Numbered from the stretch's first letter, positions 26,434-39,360 are shown. The stretch: 64,000 bases of DNA from Bacillus xiapuensis (GCF_002797355.1 NZ_KZ454939.1:1149828-1213827); one strand, 5' to 3'. The notes: generated by a model not told the origin, from the letters alone. Numbers and translations: made by a program.

Positions 26434-27315
26434 ATGGCAGTTACTGCTCAAATGGTAAAAGAACTTCGTGAAAAAACAGGCGCGGGCATGATGGACTGTA
26501 AAAAAGCGCTGACTGAAACAAACGGCGATATGGAAAAAGCGATTGATTTCCTTCGCGAAAAAGGCATGGCGAAAGCAGCTAAGAAAGCGGATCGCATCGC
26601 AGCAGAAGGTACTGCCTTCATCAAAAGCGAAGGCAATGAGGCGGTCATTTTAGAGGTGAACTCTGAAACAGATTTCGTTGCCAAAAACGAAGGATTCCAG
26701 CAGCTTGTGAAAGAATTAGCCGAACAATTATTAGCGAAAAAGCCGGCAACTTTAGAAGAAGCGCTTGAGCAAAAAATGTCCAGCGGCGATACCGTTGCTG
26801 AGTACATTAACAAAGCGATCGCTAAAATTGGTGAAAAGATCACTCTTCGCCGTTTTGAAGTCGTCACAAAAGGTGACAACGACTCTTTTGGGGAATACCT
26901 TCATATGGGCGGCCGCATCGCGGTATTAACGGTATTGGAAGGCACAACAGATGCTCAAGCTGCTAAGGACGTCGCTATGCATGCCGCTGCCTTAAATCCA
27001 AAATACATTTCACGCGATGCTGTTTCTGAAGAGGAAGTAGCTCATGAACGTGAAGTATTAACTCAGCAAGCTTTAAACGAAGGCAAGCCAGAGAAAATCG
27101 TCGCTAAAATGGTTGAAGGCCGCCTAGGTAAATTCTTTGAAGAAATTTGCTTAGTTGACCAGGCTTTCGTTAAAAACCCTGACCAAACAGTTGGAGAATA
27201 TGTAGCATCTAAAGGCGGAAAAGTGAAAGAGCTTGTGCGCTACGGTGTAGGGGAAGGTATTGAAAAGCGTCAAGATAACTTCGCTGAAGAAGTCATGAAC
27301 CAAGTCAAAAAATAA
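26434..27315 (+). CDS. tsf: Elongation factor Ts
   Basis: Nucleotide exchange factor for EF-Tu, 293 residues. The N-terminal UBA-like domain ([20 protein letters not shown]) and the signature [16 protein letters not shown] are present; the tail [20 protein letters not shown] is typical. The AAGGAGG ribosome site is 8-9 bases upstream of ATG 26434. Confidence 0.98.
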   Translation: MAVTAQMVKELREKTGAGMMDCKKALTETNGDMEKAIDFLREKGMAKAAKKADRIAAEGTAFIKSEGNEAVILEVNSETDFVAKNEGFQQLVKELAEQLLAKKPATLEEALEQKMSSGDTVAEYINKAIAKIGEKITLRRFEVVTKGDNDSFGEYLHMGGRIAVLTVLEGTTDAQAAKDVAMHAAALNPKYISRDAVSEEEVAHEREVLTQQALNEGKPEKIVAKMVEGRLGKFFEEICLVDQAFVKNPDQTVGEYVASKGGKVKELVRYGVGEGIEKRQDNFAEEVMNQVKK

Positions 27316-27390
27316 TTCTTTTCCATTGAGTACATAGAAAAGAATGAACCATCAAATGGAAATCCCTTGCCGATTGCTGGTGAGGGATTT
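27315..27390 (+). promoter_or_regulatory. Two hairpins in the tsf-pyrH gap
   Basis: ATTCTTTTC/GAAAAGAAT (27315-27323 with 27337-27345) and AAATCCCT/AGGGATTT (27360-27367 with 27383-27390). The second has an inner CC/GG. Neither has a strong U-tract, so they are weak terminators or stability elements. Confidence 0.4.
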
Positions 27391-27440
27391 CATATAGCGA
27401 GCATTAGAAAATAAACAAACCATTACATATGGAGGTTTAC

Positions 27441-28166
27441 ATGAGCATTCCTAAGTATAAACGTGTAGTATTGAAGCTAAGCGGTGAAGCGCTGGCTGGC
27501 GAAGCTGGCTTTGGCATTAACCCAGCCGTCATCAAGTCAATTGCTGAACAAGTGAAGGAAATTGCTGAACTGGATGTAGAGGTCGCAGTCGTAGTTGGCG
27601 GCGGAAACATTTGGAGAGGTAAGATAGGCAGTGAAATGGGCATGGATCGTGCAACAGCCGATTATATGGGAATGCTGGCAACCGTTATGAACTCCATGGC
27701 ATTGCAGGATAGCTTGGAGCAGCTCGGAATCGAAACTCGCGTGCAAACATCCATTGAAATGCGTCAAGTAGCGGAACCTTATATCCGCCGCCGCGCTATT
27801 CGTCATCTGGAGAAGAAACGAGTCGTGATATTTGCTGCCGGAACCGGAAATCCATACTTTTCCACAGATACAACTGCCGCTTTGCGGGCCGCTGAAATTG
27901 AAGCAGAAGTCATTTTAATGGCTAAGAATAATGTGGACGGCGTCTATTCCGCTGATCCTCGTGTGAATAAAGACGCTTTTAAATATGAGAAGCTTTCCTA
28001 TCTGGATGTCATTAAAGAAGGACTAGCTGTCATGGATTCTACTGCTTCCTCCCTATGTATGGATAATGACATTCCGCTGATTGTATTCTCCGTCACGGAA
28101 AGCGGAAACATTAAACGAGTTGTCATGGGAGATAATATTGGAACAATTGTTAGGGGGAAAGAATAA
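27441..28166 (+). CDS. pyrH: UMP kinase
   Basis: Converts UMP to UDP in pyrimidine nucleotide synthesis (bacterial hexameric amino-acid-kinase fold). Motifs [38 protein letters not shown] and [14 protein letters not shown] are all present. It has 241 residues. The in-frame ATG at 27429 overlaps the GGAGG site, so ATG 27441 is used. The stop shares a base with the frr start (TAATG). Confidence 0.98.
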   Translation: MSIPKYKRVVLKLSGEALAGEAGFGINPAVIKSIAEQVKEIAELDVEVAVVVGGGNIWRGKIGSEMGMDRATADYMGMLATVMNSMALQDSLEQLGIETRVQTSIEMRQVAEPYIRRRAIRHLEKKRVVIFAAGTGNPYFSTDTTAALRAAEIEAEVILMAKNNVDGVYSADPRVNKDAFKYEKLSYLDVIKEGLAVMDSTASSLCMDNDIPLIVFSVTESGNIKRVVMGDNIGTIVRGKE

Positions 28167-28723
28167 TGCCAAAGCAAGTAATGGAACAAATGAAAGAAAG
28201 AATGACAAAAGCGATTCAAGCGTTTACGAGAGAATTAGCTTCCATCCGTGCAGGGCGTGCCAACGCTTCATTATTGGATCGGGTAATGGTTGATTATTAT
28301 GGAGCGCCGACGCCTATCAATCAGCTGGCATCGGTTTCCGTGCCGGAAGCCAGACTGCTGGTGATTCAGCCTTATGATAAAACGGCTCTCGGCGATATTG
28401 AAAAGGCGATTCTTAAATCCGACCTTGGATTGACCCCATCCAATGATGGATCCGTTATTCGTTTAGCTTTTCCAGCGCTGACTGAAGAGCGCCGGAAAGA
28501 ATTAGTTAAGCTCGTGAAGAAAGAAGCGGAAGATGCCAAGGTGGCGATCCGCAACATTCGCCGCGACGCAAACGAAGATTTCAAAAAGCTTGAAAAAGCC
28601 GGTGATATCACGGAGGATGAATTGCGCGGCTACACGGACGATGTCCAAAAAGAAACCGATCAATTTATTGCAAAAGTCGATAGCATCTCGAAGGATAAAG
28701 AAAAAGAGATTATGGAAGTGTAA
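28166..28723 (+). CDS. frr: Ribosome recycling factor
   Basis: With EF-G, splits the post-termination ribosome. It has 185 residues with [60 protein letters not shown] and the C-terminal [16 protein letters not shown]. Translationally coupled to pyrH, which is its usual partner. Confidence 0.98.
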   Translation: MPKQVMEQMKERMTKAIQAFTRELASIRAGRANASLLDRVMVDYYGAPTPINQLASVSVPEARLLVIQPYDKTALGDIEKAILKSDLGLTPSNDGSVIRLAFPALTEERRKELVKLVKKEAEDAKVAIRNIRRDANEDFKKLEKAGDITEDELRGYTDDVQKETDQFIAKVDSISKDKEKEIMEV

Positions 28724-28730
28724 CTGTTTT

Positions 28731-28762
28731 AAACCCTCTTCTTAGCAAGGGGGTTTTTATTC
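28731..28762 (+). terminator. Intrinsic terminator after frr
   Basis: AAACCCTCTT (28731-28740) pairs with AAGGGGGTTT (28747-28756) with one T-G wobble; the loop is CTTAGC, followed by TTTTATTCTT. Confidence 0.85.
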
Positions 28763-28855
28763 TTATGCACCTTTGCCTTCTTTTTAAACGTGCGGCTCGC
28801 TTGAAATAATAAATACATAAAATTCTACAAAGTAATCATCAATAGATTTTGGTAT

Positions 28856-28861
28856 TATAAT
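28856..28861 (+). promoter_or_regulatory. Likely promoter -10 for uppS-cdsA-dxr-rasP
   Basis: A perfect TATAAT lies 51 bases ahead of the uppS start in the AT-rich gap after the frr terminator. The -35 at the proper distance (TAATCA, 28833-28838) is weak, so the promoter may need an activator or another sigma factor. Confidence 0.4.
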
Positions 28862-28912
28862 AGAGAGTGATTGAATTTTAATTGGATGATGCTACATTTT
28901 GGAGGATATTTT

Positions 28913-29695
28913 ATGATTAATAAAAAGAAATTATGGAGCAAAAAGGAAAGCCATAATCCAAAAAATAGAATAGAGGAAATTAAGCAAGAGCCGGTGCCTA
29001 AGCATATTGCTATTATAATGGACGGGAATGGAAGATGGGCCAAAAAAAGAGCTCTTCCCAGAATGGCCGGGCACCATGAAGGCATGAAGACGGTTCGGAA
29101 AGTAACACGGCTTGTCAGCAATCTCGGCGTTCAAGCATTGACTTTATACGCCTTTTCGACAGAAAATTGGAAGCGACCGAAAGTCGAAGTTGATTTCCTG
29201 ATGAAGCTGCCAGAAGAATTTCTCGGCACGTTTTTGCCGGAGTTAATTGAGGAGAACGTGCGGGTGGAGATGATGGGAGACCGCGAACAAATCCCAGCCC
29301 ACACGCTATACGCTGTGGAGAAAGCGATGAAAGAAACCGCGGGAAATGACGGGCTTGTTCTCAATTTCGCTTTAAATTACGGCAGCCGCTCAGAAATTAT
29401 GGCCGGGGTAAAAAACATCATTCGTGACGCAAAGAGTGGTATACTAAGCGAGGATGACCTTAGTGAGGAATTATTTTCTCGCTATTTAATGACTCGCCAT
29501 TTGCCTGATCCGGACTTATTGATCCGCACGAGCGGAGAAATTCGCCTTAGCAACTTTATGCTCTGGCAGCTTGCCTACACGGAGTTTTGGTTTACAGATG
29601 TGCTGTGGCCAGATTTTACTGAAGCGGATTTGCTTGAAGCCGTGGAAGCATTCCAGCGGCGTACCCGGCGGTTTGGCGGTCTTACAGATAAATAA
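28913..29695 (+). CDS. uppS: Undecaprenyl pyrophosphate synthase
   Basis: Cis-prenyltransferase that makes the lipid carrier precursor for cell-wall synthesis. Catalytic Asp is at about residue 37 in IAIIMDGNGRWAKKR; LYAFSTENWKRP, NYGSRSEI and DLLIRTSGEIRLSNFMLWQL are also present. The start is ATG 28913 behind GGAGG (28901-28905), giving 260 residues; the longer open frame from TTG 28871 is not used. Confidence 0.97.
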   Translation: MINKKKLWSKKESHNPKNRIEEIKQEPVPKHIAIIMDGNGRWAKKRALPRMAGHHEGMKTVRKVTRLVSNLGVQALTLYAFSTENWKRPKVEVDFLMKLPEEFLGTFLPELIEENVRVEMMGDREQIPAHTLYAVEKAMKETAGNDGLVLNFALNYGSRSEIMAGVKNIIRDAKSGILSEDDLSEELFSRYLMTRHLPDPDLLIRTSGEIRLSNFMLWQLAYTEFWFTDVLWPDFTEADLLEAVEAFQRRTRRFGGLTDK

Positions 29696-29724
29696 CGAAT
29701 TGGATGATAGTTAGGAGTAGAAAA

Positions 29725-30516
29725 ATGAAGCAACGAATTGTTACAGCTGTCATAGCGGCAGCTGCTTTCCTGCCGATTGTGCTTTACGGGGGATGGCCGT
29801 TTGTGCTGTTAACGTATTTAATGGCCGTGATCGGTCTCGGAGAAGCCTTGCGAATGAAAAAAATCCCTTTGCTTTCCGCCCCTGGCACACTGTCGGTTCT
29901 CATGCTGTTTGTGCTGTTGATTCCTGAGCGATACACCAAGGCGATCGTACAAGCCGGATACGATAAGCTGCAGCTAATCTTGCTGATGGTCCTTCTGCTG
30001 CTCGTATATATGGTTGTCTCAAAAAACCGCTTCACGTTTGAAGACGCCGGCTTCTGCACATTATCTGTGCTGTATGTCGGCTTCGGTTTTCATTATTTCA
30101 TGGAAACCCGGGAAGCAGGTGCTCTATTTGTTTTTTTTGCATTATTTATTACTTGGGCAACCGATTCGGGGGCGTATTTTATCGGGCGTTCCTTCGGAAG
30201 GAACAAGCTTTGGCCTGAAATCAGCCCCAAAAAGACCATTGAAGGATCATTGGGAGGCATCTTATCAGCGGTGCTGATTGCTTTATTGTTCTTCTTCTTT
30301 GCGGATCTGCAAACAGAACTGCCGCAGCTGCTTTTGGCAACGGCTGTGTTGTCTGTTGCCGGGCAAATTGGCGATTTGGCGGAGTCGGCTTTAAAGAGGC
30401 ATTTTCACATCAAGGATTCAGGAGCGATTTTGCCGGGACACGGCGGCATATTAGACCGTGTGGACAGTTGGCTGTTTGTCTTTCCGCTTATCCATATTTT
30501 GCAAATTGTGAATTAG
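29725..30516 (+). CDS. cdsA: Phosphatidate cytidylyltransferase (CDP-diglyceride synthase)
   Basis: Makes CDP-diacylglycerol for phospholipid synthesis. It is an integral membrane protein with about eight TM segments and 263 residues. The CdsA signature near the C-terminus is complete (SALKRHFHIKDSGAILPGHG, GILDRVDSWLF). ATG 29725 follows TAGGAG; ATG 29704 lacks a site. Confidence 0.96.
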   Translation: MKQRIVTAVIAAAAFLPIVLYGGWPFVLLTYLMAVIGLGEALRMKKIPLLSAPGTLSVLMLFVLLIPERYTKAIVQAGYDKLQLILLMVLLLLVYMVVSKNRFTFEDAGFCTLSVLYVGFGFHYFMETREAGALFVFFALFITWATDSGAYFIGRSFGRNKLWPEISPKKTIEGSLGGILSAVLIALLFFFFADLQTELPQLLLATAVLSVAGQIGDLAESALKRHFHIKDSGAILPGHGGILDRVDSWLFVFPLIHILQIVN

Positions 30517-30540
30517 AGTTTGTTTGAGGAGATGAATAGT

Positions 30541-31683
30541 TTGAAGAAGGTCAGTCTTATAGGGGCTACAGGGTCCATCGGGATGCAAACGCTCGATGTG
30601 ATCGATCAGCATAGTGAAGCGTTTTCCTTAGTCGCTTTTTCAGCTGGAAGAAATATTGAGGAAACAAGAAAGATTATTGCTAAGTTTCAGCCGAAGCTTG
30701 TCTCTGTTCTAACTAGGGACGATGCGGACCGCCTGCGCTCTGAATACCCGTCTCTTGCCGTGATGCACGGGGAAGAGGGACTTGCAGCGGTCGCCGTCTT
30801 TTCCGAAGCGGATATACTCGTCAATGCGGTTTTGGGAAGCGTTGGCTTGTTTCCGACTTTGCAGGCGATTGAAGCAGGCAAAACGGTGGCTATAGCTAAT
30901 AAAGAAACGCTCGTCACCGCCGGGCATCTTGTGATGGAGGCTGCAGAGAAACAGCAAGTGCAGCTTCTGCCTGTTGACAGTGAACATTCGGCGATTTTCC
31001 AATGTTTGCAAGGAGAGCAGCCGAGAAATATCGAACGGTTAATACTGACAGCTTCCGGCGGCAGTTTTCGCGATCGCTCCCGGGAAGAGCTGCAGAATGT
31101 GACGGTAAAGCAAGCTTTAAATCATCCGAACTGGTCGATGGGAGCCAAAATCACCATTGATTCAGCTACCATGATGAACAAAGGGCTTGAGGTGATTGAA
31201 GCTCATTGGTTATTTAAGTTGCCATATGAGCAAATTGATGTTATTTTACATCGAGAAAGTATTATCCATTCAATGGTGGAATTTCATGACAGCTCGGTGA
31301 TGGCTCAGTTGGGCACACCGGATATGCGCGTTCCCATTCAGTACGCGCTTTCTTATCCAGACCGCTTGCCGAGATCGGAAGCAAAAAGGCTGAATTTAAC
31401 TGAAATAGGCCGGCTGCATTTTGAGAAAATGGACACAGGACGTTTTCGCATGCTGGCCTTAGCCTACCAGGCCGGCAAAGCCGGAGGAACGATGCCTGCG
31501 GTGCTCAATGCTGCTAATGAAGCGGCGGTAGCGGCTTTTCTGGACGGGAAAATTTCATTCTTACAAATAGATGAACTGGTCGAGCGGGCGTTGGAACAGC
31601 ACACCCTCATTGTTCACCCTGATTTAGAGACCATCCAGCAAACCGACAAGGAAGCGAGATTATTCGTCCACTCACTTTTATAA
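30541..31683 (+). CDS. dxr: 1-deoxy-D-xylulose 5-phosphate reductoisomerase
   Basis: NADPH-dependent second step of the MEP isoprenoid pathway, supplying precursor for UppS. The Rossmann start [55 protein letters not shown] and [20 protein letters not shown] are all present. The GAGGAG site (30526-30531) puts the start at TTG 30541 (9-base spacer), not at ATG 30532. It has 380 residues. Confidence 0.97.
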   Translation: MKKVSLIGATGSIGMQTLDVIDQHSEAFSLVAFSAGRNIEETRKIIAKFQPKLVSVLTRDDADRLRSEYPSLAVMHGEEGLAAVAVFSEADILVNAVLGSVGLFPTLQAIEAGKTVAIANKETLVTAGHLVMEAAEKQQVQLLPVDSEHSAIFQCLQGEQPRNIERLILTASGGSFRDRSREELQNVTVKQALNHPNWSMGAKITIDSATMMNKGLEVIEAHWLFKLPYEQIDVILHRESIIHSMVEFHDSSVMAQLGTPDMRVPIQYALSYPDRLPRSEAKRLNLTEIGRLHFEKMDTGRFRMLALAYQAGKAGGTMPAVLNAANEAAVAAFLDGKISFLQIDELVERALEQHTLIVHPDLETIQQTDKEARLFVHSLL

Positions 31684-31699
31684 AAAGGTGGTTATACAT

Positions 31700-32959
31700 T
31701 TGAGTTCTATTATTGCGTTTATTGTTATATTTGGAGCCTTGGTTTTCTTTCATGAATTGGGCCACTTCATATTTGCCAAAAGGGCGGGCATCCTTTGCCG
31801 CGAATTCGCCATAGGGCTCGGGCCGAAAGTTTTCTACCATCGAAAAGGCGAAACAACCTACACATTGCGGTTGTTGCCGTTAGGAGGATACGTCCGCATG
31901 GCCGGTCAAGATCCGGAAATGGTGGATTTGAAGGCGGGTCACCGCATCGGTGTCCTATTTAATGAAAAGGAAGAGATCGTCAAAATCATCGTGAACGGCA
32001 AGGATCGCTATCCTGAGGCGCGGGTGATTGAAGTTGAACAAGCAGATTTAGAGCATCAGCTGACGATCCGCGGCTATGAAGACGGAGAAGAAGAACTGAA
32101 AACTTTCTCTATCCACCGGGAAGCTGTGCTGGTGGAGGATGGGGTTGAAAGTCAAATTTCTCCCTGGGACCGTCAATTTGATTCCAAAACACTTGGTCAA
32201 AGAGCCATGGCAATCTTTGCCGGACCGCTCTTTAACTTTATATTAGCTTTTATTGTGTTTACGATTATCGCCATTATTCAAGGGGTGCCAACCAATGAAG
32301 CGAAGCTCGGCCCTCTGGTCCCTGAAGGTGCAGCGGTTGAAGCTGGACTAGCCGAGGGAGATAAAGTCATCAGCATCAACGGGGAAGCAGTCTCCAGCTG
32401 GAAGGATATTCAAGCGACCATTCAAAAGAATCCTCAAACAGAAATGCAATTTACAGTGCAGCGCGGAGAAGAAACATTGAACATTTCCGTAACGCCTACG
32501 ATTCGGGAAGTTGAAGATCAGAAGATTGGAGTCATTGGTGCATACAGCCCGATGGAAAAAGACTTTTTCCAATCCATTGTATACGGGGCGAAGGAGACCT
32601 ATTTTTGGACGATTGAAATATTCCGTCTGCTGGGGAAATTAGTCACTGGGCAATTTTCAATTGATATGCTGTCTGGTCCGGTCGGCATCTATGTTTCCAC
32701 AGAAACAATAGCCAAATCAGGGATCATCAACTTGATGAAATGGGCGGGTGTGTTAAGCATCAACCTCGGAATTATGAACTTGCTGCCGCTGCCTGCGCTG
32801 GATGGCGGAAGATTATTATTCTTCCTGGTGGAAGCTATTAGAGGCAAGCCGCTTGATCGCCAGAAAGAGGGAATGGTGCACTTTGTCGGATTTGCTTTAT
32901 TAATCATGTTAATGATCGTTGTGACCTGGAATGATATTCAGCGATTCTTTTTACAATAA
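31700..32959 (+). CDS. rasP: RasP/RseP, site-2 intramembrane metalloprotease
   Basis: Cleaves anti-sigma factors, FtsL and signal-peptide remnants within the membrane. The zinc motif HELGH is at residues 18-22 of the first TM helix. A PDZ domain (about residues 195-265, EAGLAEGDKVISINGEAVSS) and the second metal-binding motif NLLPLPALDGGRLLF are present. The start is TTG 31700, 8 bases after AAAGGTGG; GTG 31688 is within that site. It has 419 residues. Confidence 0.96.
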   Translation: MSSIIAFIVIFGALVFFHELGHFIFAKRAGILCREFAIGLGPKVFYHRKGETTYTLRLLPLGGYVRMAGQDPEMVDLKAGHRIGVLFNEKEEIVKIIVNGKDRYPEARVIEVEQADLEHQLTIRGYEDGEEELKTFSIHREAVLVEDGVESQISPWDRQFDSKTLGQRAMAIFAGPLFNFILAFIVFTIIAIIQGVPTNEAKLGPLVPEGAAVEAGLAEGDKVISINGEAVSSWKDIQATIQKNPQTEMQFTVQRGEETLNISVTPTIREVEDQKIGVIGAYSPMEKDFFQSIVYGAKETYFWTIEIFRLLGKLVTGQFSIDMLSGPVGIYVSTETIAKSGIINLMKWAGVLSINLGIMNLLPLPALDGGRLLFFLVEAIRGKPLDRQKEGMVHFVGFALLIMLMIVVTWNDIQRFFLQ

Positions 32960-32964
32960 TATAG

Positions 32965-34686
<1,722 letters not shown>

Positions 34687-34810
34687 GAGTGGATGATTAC
34701 TTCTCCATTAGAAAATAACCGGTCCACAAGCCAGGCAACTGCCGGCGCGGCGCCTTCCTGACGCCAACAGGCGAAGGGGGCAGCGGCTGTCCGGCTGATG
34801 CGGGATAAAT
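34687..34810 (+). promoter_or_regulatory. GC-rich proS-polC spacer with alternative pairing to the terminator
   Basis: Non-coding and richer in G/C than its surroundings. CAGGCAACT (34732-34740) can pair with AGGTGCCTG (34816-34824), the left arm of the downstream terminator, at 8 of 9 positions. A further hairpin forms between CCTTCCTG and CAGGCGAAGG (about 34751-34777). This may be an antitermination arrangement, which is untested. Confidence 0.35.
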
Positions 34811-34841
34811 AAAAAAGGTGCCTGCTGCAGGCGCCTTTTTT
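34811..34841 (+). terminator. Intrinsic terminator between proS and polC
   Basis: AAAAAAGGTGCCTG (34811-34824) pairs with CAGGCGCCTTTTTT (34828-34841) around a 3-base loop. It is 35 bases ahead of the polC ATG. No clear promoter is seen between it and polC. Confidence 0.88.
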
Positions 34842-34875
34842 AGTCCCGGGCAAAATACATTTGGGAGGCATAAGG

Positions 34876-37800
34876 ATGAGTACAGAATCCCAGGGCAAAC
34901 GCCAACGGTTTCAATTGCTGCTGCAGCAGCTAAAGCTGACGGATGATACAATCATCAAGCATTTTGAAGGAGCGGAAATTTCAAAGCTGACCGTCGAGCG
35001 CAAATCCAAGAGATGGCATTTCTTGTTTGCAGTGAAACAGATCGTTCCATGTCAAGTGCTAGAGATATTTGCTCATGCGTTAACTCATGCGTTTAAAGAA
35101 ATCGCTGCCGTTACCTTTTCTGTTCAAGCGGAAAAAACAGACGTTTCAGAGGAGCTCCTCGCGGATTATTGGATGTTTTGCATTAAGCAATTAGACGGTA
35201 TATCGCCGCCGATGCTTGCCTTATTAAACCGCCGTCTTCCTGAAATTGAAGGGAATAAACTGATTGTCCGCGTTCATAACGAAGCGGAAGGGCTGGCATT
35301 GAAAGGCAAATACGGGGATTGGATTTCGAGAATTTATCAAAGTTATGGGTTTCCACCTGTCAGTCTGGGCATCGAAGTTTCCGAGCAGAACAAAGACACA
35401 GAATTTCAGCAGTTTTTAGAAGCTAAGCATAAAGAAGATGCTGAACGGGCGCTGCAAGCCGTTGCTGAAATGCAAAAACGGGAAACGAATGCCGGCGAGG
35501 GTGGAGAAGAATACGAGGGCCCGTTAATGATCGGCTTGAAGATAAAAAATGACGCGGATTTTAAAAGGCTGGAAGACATTCGCGATGAAGAGCGGAGAAT
35601 AGCCATTGAAGGGTATGTGTTTGAGGCGGAGACAAAAGAACTTCGCAGCGGACGCACACTTTTAACTTTTAAAATAACGGATTATACAGATTCGCTGCTG
35701 GTGAAAATGTTTTCCCGCGACAAAGAAGATGCGGCTCTTTTCGGCAGAGTGAAGAAGGGCATGTGGCTGAAAGCAAGAGGTACCGTGCAAAATGACACGT
35801 TCGTCCGCGATTTGGTCATGATTGCCAACGATATTAACGAGGTGGCTCCCGTTACCCGCGAGGATACGGCGCCGGCTGAAGAAAAAAGAGTGGAACTGCA
35901 TCTGCATACGCCAATGAGTCAAATGGATGCTGTAACACCAGTGAGTGATTTGGTTGCCCAAGCGAGCAAGTGGGGGCATAAGGCCATTGCGATTACCGAT
36001 CATGCGGTCGCGCAATCCTTCCCTGAGGCGTACAGTGCGGGAAAGAAACACGGCATTAAAGTGCTGTACGGGATCGAAGCGAATTTAGTGGATGATGGTG
36101 TTCCGATTGCTTATAATGAGGTGCACCGCTATTTGCCTGACGAGACCTATGTCGTATTCGATGTCGAGACAACCGGCTTATCAGCCGTCTACGACACGAT
36201 CATTGAACTGGCGGCTGTAAAAATTAAAGATGGGGAAATTATCGACCGTTTTGAATCATTCGCGAATCCTCATCATCCTTTATCAGCCACAACGATTAAC
36301 TTGACAGGAATCACGGATGATTTAGTACAGTCGGCTCCGGAAGTGGAGGAAGTGCTTCAGAAGTTTCAAGCATGGACACAGGATGCTGTTTTAGTGGCTC
36401 ACAACGCTTCTTTTGATATGGGCTTCTTGAATGCCGGCTATCAGCGGTACCAGCTGGGCAAAGCAGATAATCCTGTTATTGATACGCTGGAGCTGGCCAG
36501 ATTATTATATCCTACGATGAAAAATCACCGCTTAAATACACTCGCTAAAAAGTTTGATGTCGAGCTGACACAGCACCATAGGGCGATTTACGATGCGGAA
36601 GCCACCGGTTATTTATTATTAAAGATGCTGAGGGATGCCGCTGAAAAAGGGATCGAGTACCATGATCAATTCAACGCACATATGGGAGAGGGAAATGCTT
36701 ATAAACGGGCGCGTCCGTATCACTGTACCATTTTGGCTCAAAACGACACCGGCTTAAAAAATCTCTTTAAGCTTGTCTCCATTTCCCATATTAACTATTT
36801 TTATCGGGTTCCGCGAATTCCAAGATCCGTACTGCAAAAACATCGGGAAGGATTAATTATCGGTTCAGGCTGCGACAAAGGTGAAGTCTTTGAAAGCATG
36901 ATGCAAAAAGGGAAGGAAGAAGCGGAGAAAAAGGCCAGGTTTTACGATTATTTGGAAATTCACCCAAAAGAAGTCTACGCTCATTTAATCGAGCTGGAGC
37001 TCGTGCGCGATGAACAAGCGCTTGAGGACATTTTGCGAAAGATCGTTGAGCTCGGCGAAAAGCTGCAGCTGCCAGTAGCCGCTACCGGCAATGTCCACTA
37101 TTTACATCCAAGCGATAAAATTCACCGGAAAATATTAGTGAGCTCACAGGGTGGAGCCAATCCGCTGAACCGTCATGAACTTCCTGACGTTCATTTTCGG
37201 ACGACGAATGAAATGCTGGATGCTTTCAGCTTTTTAGGAAAAGAACAAGCGAAAAAAGTCGTGGTGGAAACACCCAATCTCATCGCTGACCGCCTGGAAG
37301 AAATTAAACCGATTAAGGATGATTTGTTTACACCAAAAATTGAAGGTGCGGATGAGGAAATTCGCAACATGAGCTATGACAGGGCAAAAAGCATTTATGG
37401 AGAAGAACTCCCTGAAATCGTGGAAGCCCGCTTGGAAAAGGAATTAAAAAGCATTATCGGCCACGGGTTTGCCGTAATTTACCTCATTTCTCATAAGCTT
37501 GTAAAGAAATCGCTTGATGACGGCTATCTGGTTGGTTCGCGGGGCTCTGTCGGCTCTTCTTTTGTCGCCACGATGACAGAGATCACAGAAGTGAACCCTT
37601 TGCCGCCCCACTACGTTTGTCCAAAATGCCAGACATCTGAATTTTTTAATGACGGCTCTGTCGGTTCAGGCTTCGATTTGCCGGACAAAAACTGCCCGAA
37701 TTGCGGCACTGCTTACACAAAGGACGGCCATGACATTCCGTTTGAAACATTCTTAGGCTTTAAAGGCGATAAAGTGCCGGATATTGACCTCAACTTCTCG

Positions 37801-39198
37801 GGTGAATATCAGCCGCGCGCCCATAATTATACGAAAGTCCTGTTCGGTGAAGACAATGTGTATCGGGCAGGTACGATCGGAACGGTCGCTGATAAAACAG
37901 CCTTCGGATATGTGAAAGGATACGCAGCTGATCATAATCTGCAGCTCCGCGGGGCAGAGGTCGATAGGCTGGCGAAAGGCTGCACAGGAGTGAAGCGGAC
38001 GACTGGCCAACACCCCGGCGGTATTATTGTCGTTCCCGATTATATGGATATCTATGATTTTTCACCTATCCAGTATCCGGCAGACAGTGATAAGTCCGAA
38101 TGGCGCACCACTCATTTTGACTTTCATTCCATTCACGACAATTTGCTGAAGCTTGATATTCTCGGGCACGATGATCCAACGGTGATTCGGATGCTTCAAG
38201 ATCTTTCAGGCATTGATCCGAAAACGATTCCGACCGACGATCCTGAAGTGATGAAGATTTTCAGCGGCACGGAATCGCTTGGAGTGACCCCTGAACAAAT
38301 CTTATGTAAAACCGGCACGCTGGGTATTCCGGAATTCGGTACGCGCTTCGTTCGGCAAATGCTGGAAGACACGAAACCGACCACTTTTTCCGAGCTGGTG
38401 CAGATTTCAGGACTATCTCATGGCACCGATGTATGGCTCGGAAATGCTCAAGAGCTTATCCAAAATGGAATTTGCGAGCTAAGCGACGTCATCGGATGCC
38501 GCGATGATATTATGGTTTATTTAATTTACCAAGGCCTGGACCCGGCCTTTGCCTTTAAAATCATGGAATTTGTGCGAAAAGGGAGAGGCCTGACCGAAGA
38601 AATGGAAGAGGAAATGCGCAATAAGAAAGTGCCGGAATGGTATATTGACTCATGCAAGAAAATCAAATACATGTTCCCAAAAGCACATGCCACCGCCTAT
38701 GTTCTGATGGCGGTGCGAATCGCCTACTTTAAAGTGCATCTGCCTCTGCTGTATTACGCTGCATACTTTACTGTGCGGGCGGAAGACTTTGATATAGAAG
38801 CGATGGTGAGAGGAACAGCCGCTATCAGATCCAGGTTGGAAGAAATCAACGCCAAAGGTTTAGATGCCTCGCCCAAAGAAAAAAGTTTATTGACTGTGCT
38901 TGAACTTGCTCTGGAAATGACGGAGCGCGGTTTTCGTTTTCAAAAGGTCGATCTGTACCGTTCGAGCGCGGATCAATTTGTAATTGACGGAGACTCCTTA
39001 ATACCGCCGTTCAATGCGATCCCGGGCCTTGGAACCAACGCAGCCTATAACATCGTCAAAGCGCGCCAAGAGGGAGAGTTTTTGTCAAAAGAAGATTTGC
39101 AGCAGCGCGGAAAGGTATCCAAAACCATTATCGAATATTTGGATCAGCATGGATGTCTCGCTTCGCTTCCTGATCAAAATCAGCTTTCCTTATTCTAG
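34876..39198 (+). CDS. polC: PolC, DNA polymerase III alpha subunit (Gram-positive type)
   Basis: Essential replicative polymerase with built-in 3'-5' exonuclease, 1440 residues. In order: an N-terminal OB/tau-binding region; PHP domain ([14 protein letters not shown], about residue 340) split by the DEDD exonuclease ([20 protein letters not shown], about 425); zinc finger ([10 protein letters not shown]...CPNCG, about 914); catalytic palm ([16 protein letters not shown], about 968); and C-terminal helix-hairpin-helix parts. ATG 34876 follows GGGAGG at 34863-34868 (7-base spacer); the longer frame from TTG 34861 is not used. There are no frameshifts or missing catalytic blocks. Confidence 0.98.
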   Translation: MSTESQGKRQRFQLLLQQLKLTDDTIIKHFEGAEISKLTVERKSKRWHFLFAVKQIVPCQVLEIFAHALTHAFKEIAAVTFSVQAEKTDVSEELLADYWMFCIKQLDGISPPMLALLNRRLPEIEGNKLIVRVHNEAEGLALKGKYGDWISRIYQSYGFPPVSLGIEVSEQNKDTEFQQFLEAKHKEDAERALQAVAEMQKRETNAGEGGEEYEGPLMIGLKIKNDADFKRLEDIRDEERRIAIEGYVFEAETKELRSGRTLLTFKITDYTDSLLVKMFSRDKEDAALFGRVKKGMWLKARGTVQNDTFVRDLVMIANDINEVAPVTREDTAPAEEKRVELHLHTPMSQMDAVTPVSDLVAQASKWGHKAIAITDHAVAQSFPEAYSAGKKHGIKVLYGIEANLVDDGVPIAYNEVHRYLPDETYVVFDVETTGLSAVYDTIIELAAVKIKDGEIIDRFESFANPHHPLSATTINLTGITDDLVQSAPEVEEVLQKFQAWTQDAVLVAHNASFDMGFLNAGYQRYQLGKADNPVIDTLELARLLYPTMKNHRLNTLAKKFDVELTQHHRAIYDAEATGYLLLKMLRDAAEKGIEYHDQFNAHMGEGNAYKRARPYHCTILAQNDTGLKNLFKLVSISHINYFYRVPRIPRSVLQKHREGLIIGSGCDKGEVFESMMQKGKEEAEKKARFYDYLEIHPKEVYAHLIELELVRDEQALEDILRKIVELGEKLQLPVAATGNVHYLHPSDKIHRKILVSSQGGANPLNRHELPDVHFRTTNEMLDAFSFLGKEQAKKVVVETPNLIADRLEEIKPIKDDLFTPKIEGADEEIRNMSYDRAKSIYGEELPEIVEARLEKELKSIIGHGFAVIYLISHKLVKKSLDDGYLVGSRGSVGSSFVATMTEITEVNPLPPHYVCPKCQTSEFFNDGSVGSGFDLPDKNCPNCGTAYTKDGHDIPFETFLGFKGDKVPDIDLNFSGEYQPRAHNYTKVLFGEDNVYRAGTIGTVADKTAFGYVKGYAADHNLQLRGAEVDRLAKGCTGVKRTTGQHPGGIIVVPDYMDIYDFSPIQYPADSDKSEWRTTHFDFHSIHDNLLKLDILGHDDPTVIRMLQDLSGIDPKTIPTDDPEVMKIFSGTESLGVTPEQILCKTGTLGIPEFGTRFVRQMLEDTKPTTFSELVQISGLSHGTDVWLGNAQELIQNGICELSDVIGCRDDIMVYLIYQGLDPAFAFKIMEFVRKGRGLTEEMEEEMRNKKVPEWYIDSCKKIKYMFPKAHATAYVLMAVRIAYFKVHLPLLYYAAYFTVRAEDFDIEAMVRGTAAIRSRLEEINAKGLDASPKEKSLLTVLELALEMTERGFRFQKVDLYRSSADQFVIDGDSLIPPFNAIPGLGTNAAYNIVKARQEGEFLSKEDLQQRGKVSKTIIEYLDQHGCLASLPDQNQLSLF

Positions 39199-39213
39199 CA
39201 TCAGATGCCCCAG

Positions 39214-39242
39214 TTGCATAAAATAGAGGGTTGTGGTATATT
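39214..39242 (+). promoter_or_regulatory. Sigma-A promoter of the rimP-nusA-infB operon
   Basis: TTGCAT (39214-39219), 17 bases, TATATT (39237-39242) with an extended -10 TG at 39234-39235. It begins 16 bases after the polC stop. Confidence 0.75.
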
Positions 39243-39276
39243 CTTTAATAGAAATACTAATTGATAACTCTCTTTG

Positions 39277-39312
39277 AAAGAGTGGGGCATCCCCACTCTT
39301 TCGTGTTTGTAA
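39277..39312 (+). terminator. Leader attenuator of the nusA operon (hairpin with interrupted U-tract)
   Basis: AAAGAGTGGGG (39277-39287), loop CAT, CCCCACTCTTT (39291-39301): 11 perfect pairs. The following tract CGTGTTTGTA is broken by G and C, as in weak terminators that depend on NusA. It lies between the promoter and rimP, about 60 bases before the rimP start. B. subtilis NusA is known to autoregulate through termination in this leader, as I recall. Confidence 0.65.
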
Positions 39313-39360
39313 AGGAGTTTCATTCTTGGTCAGGAAGGCTAGTCAACCAGGAGGGTATAT

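Noticed and set aside
34687-34841. T-box leader ahead of polC or in the proS region
   Set aside because: No T-box sequence (AGGGTGG-type) or specifier layout was found; the region is too short.
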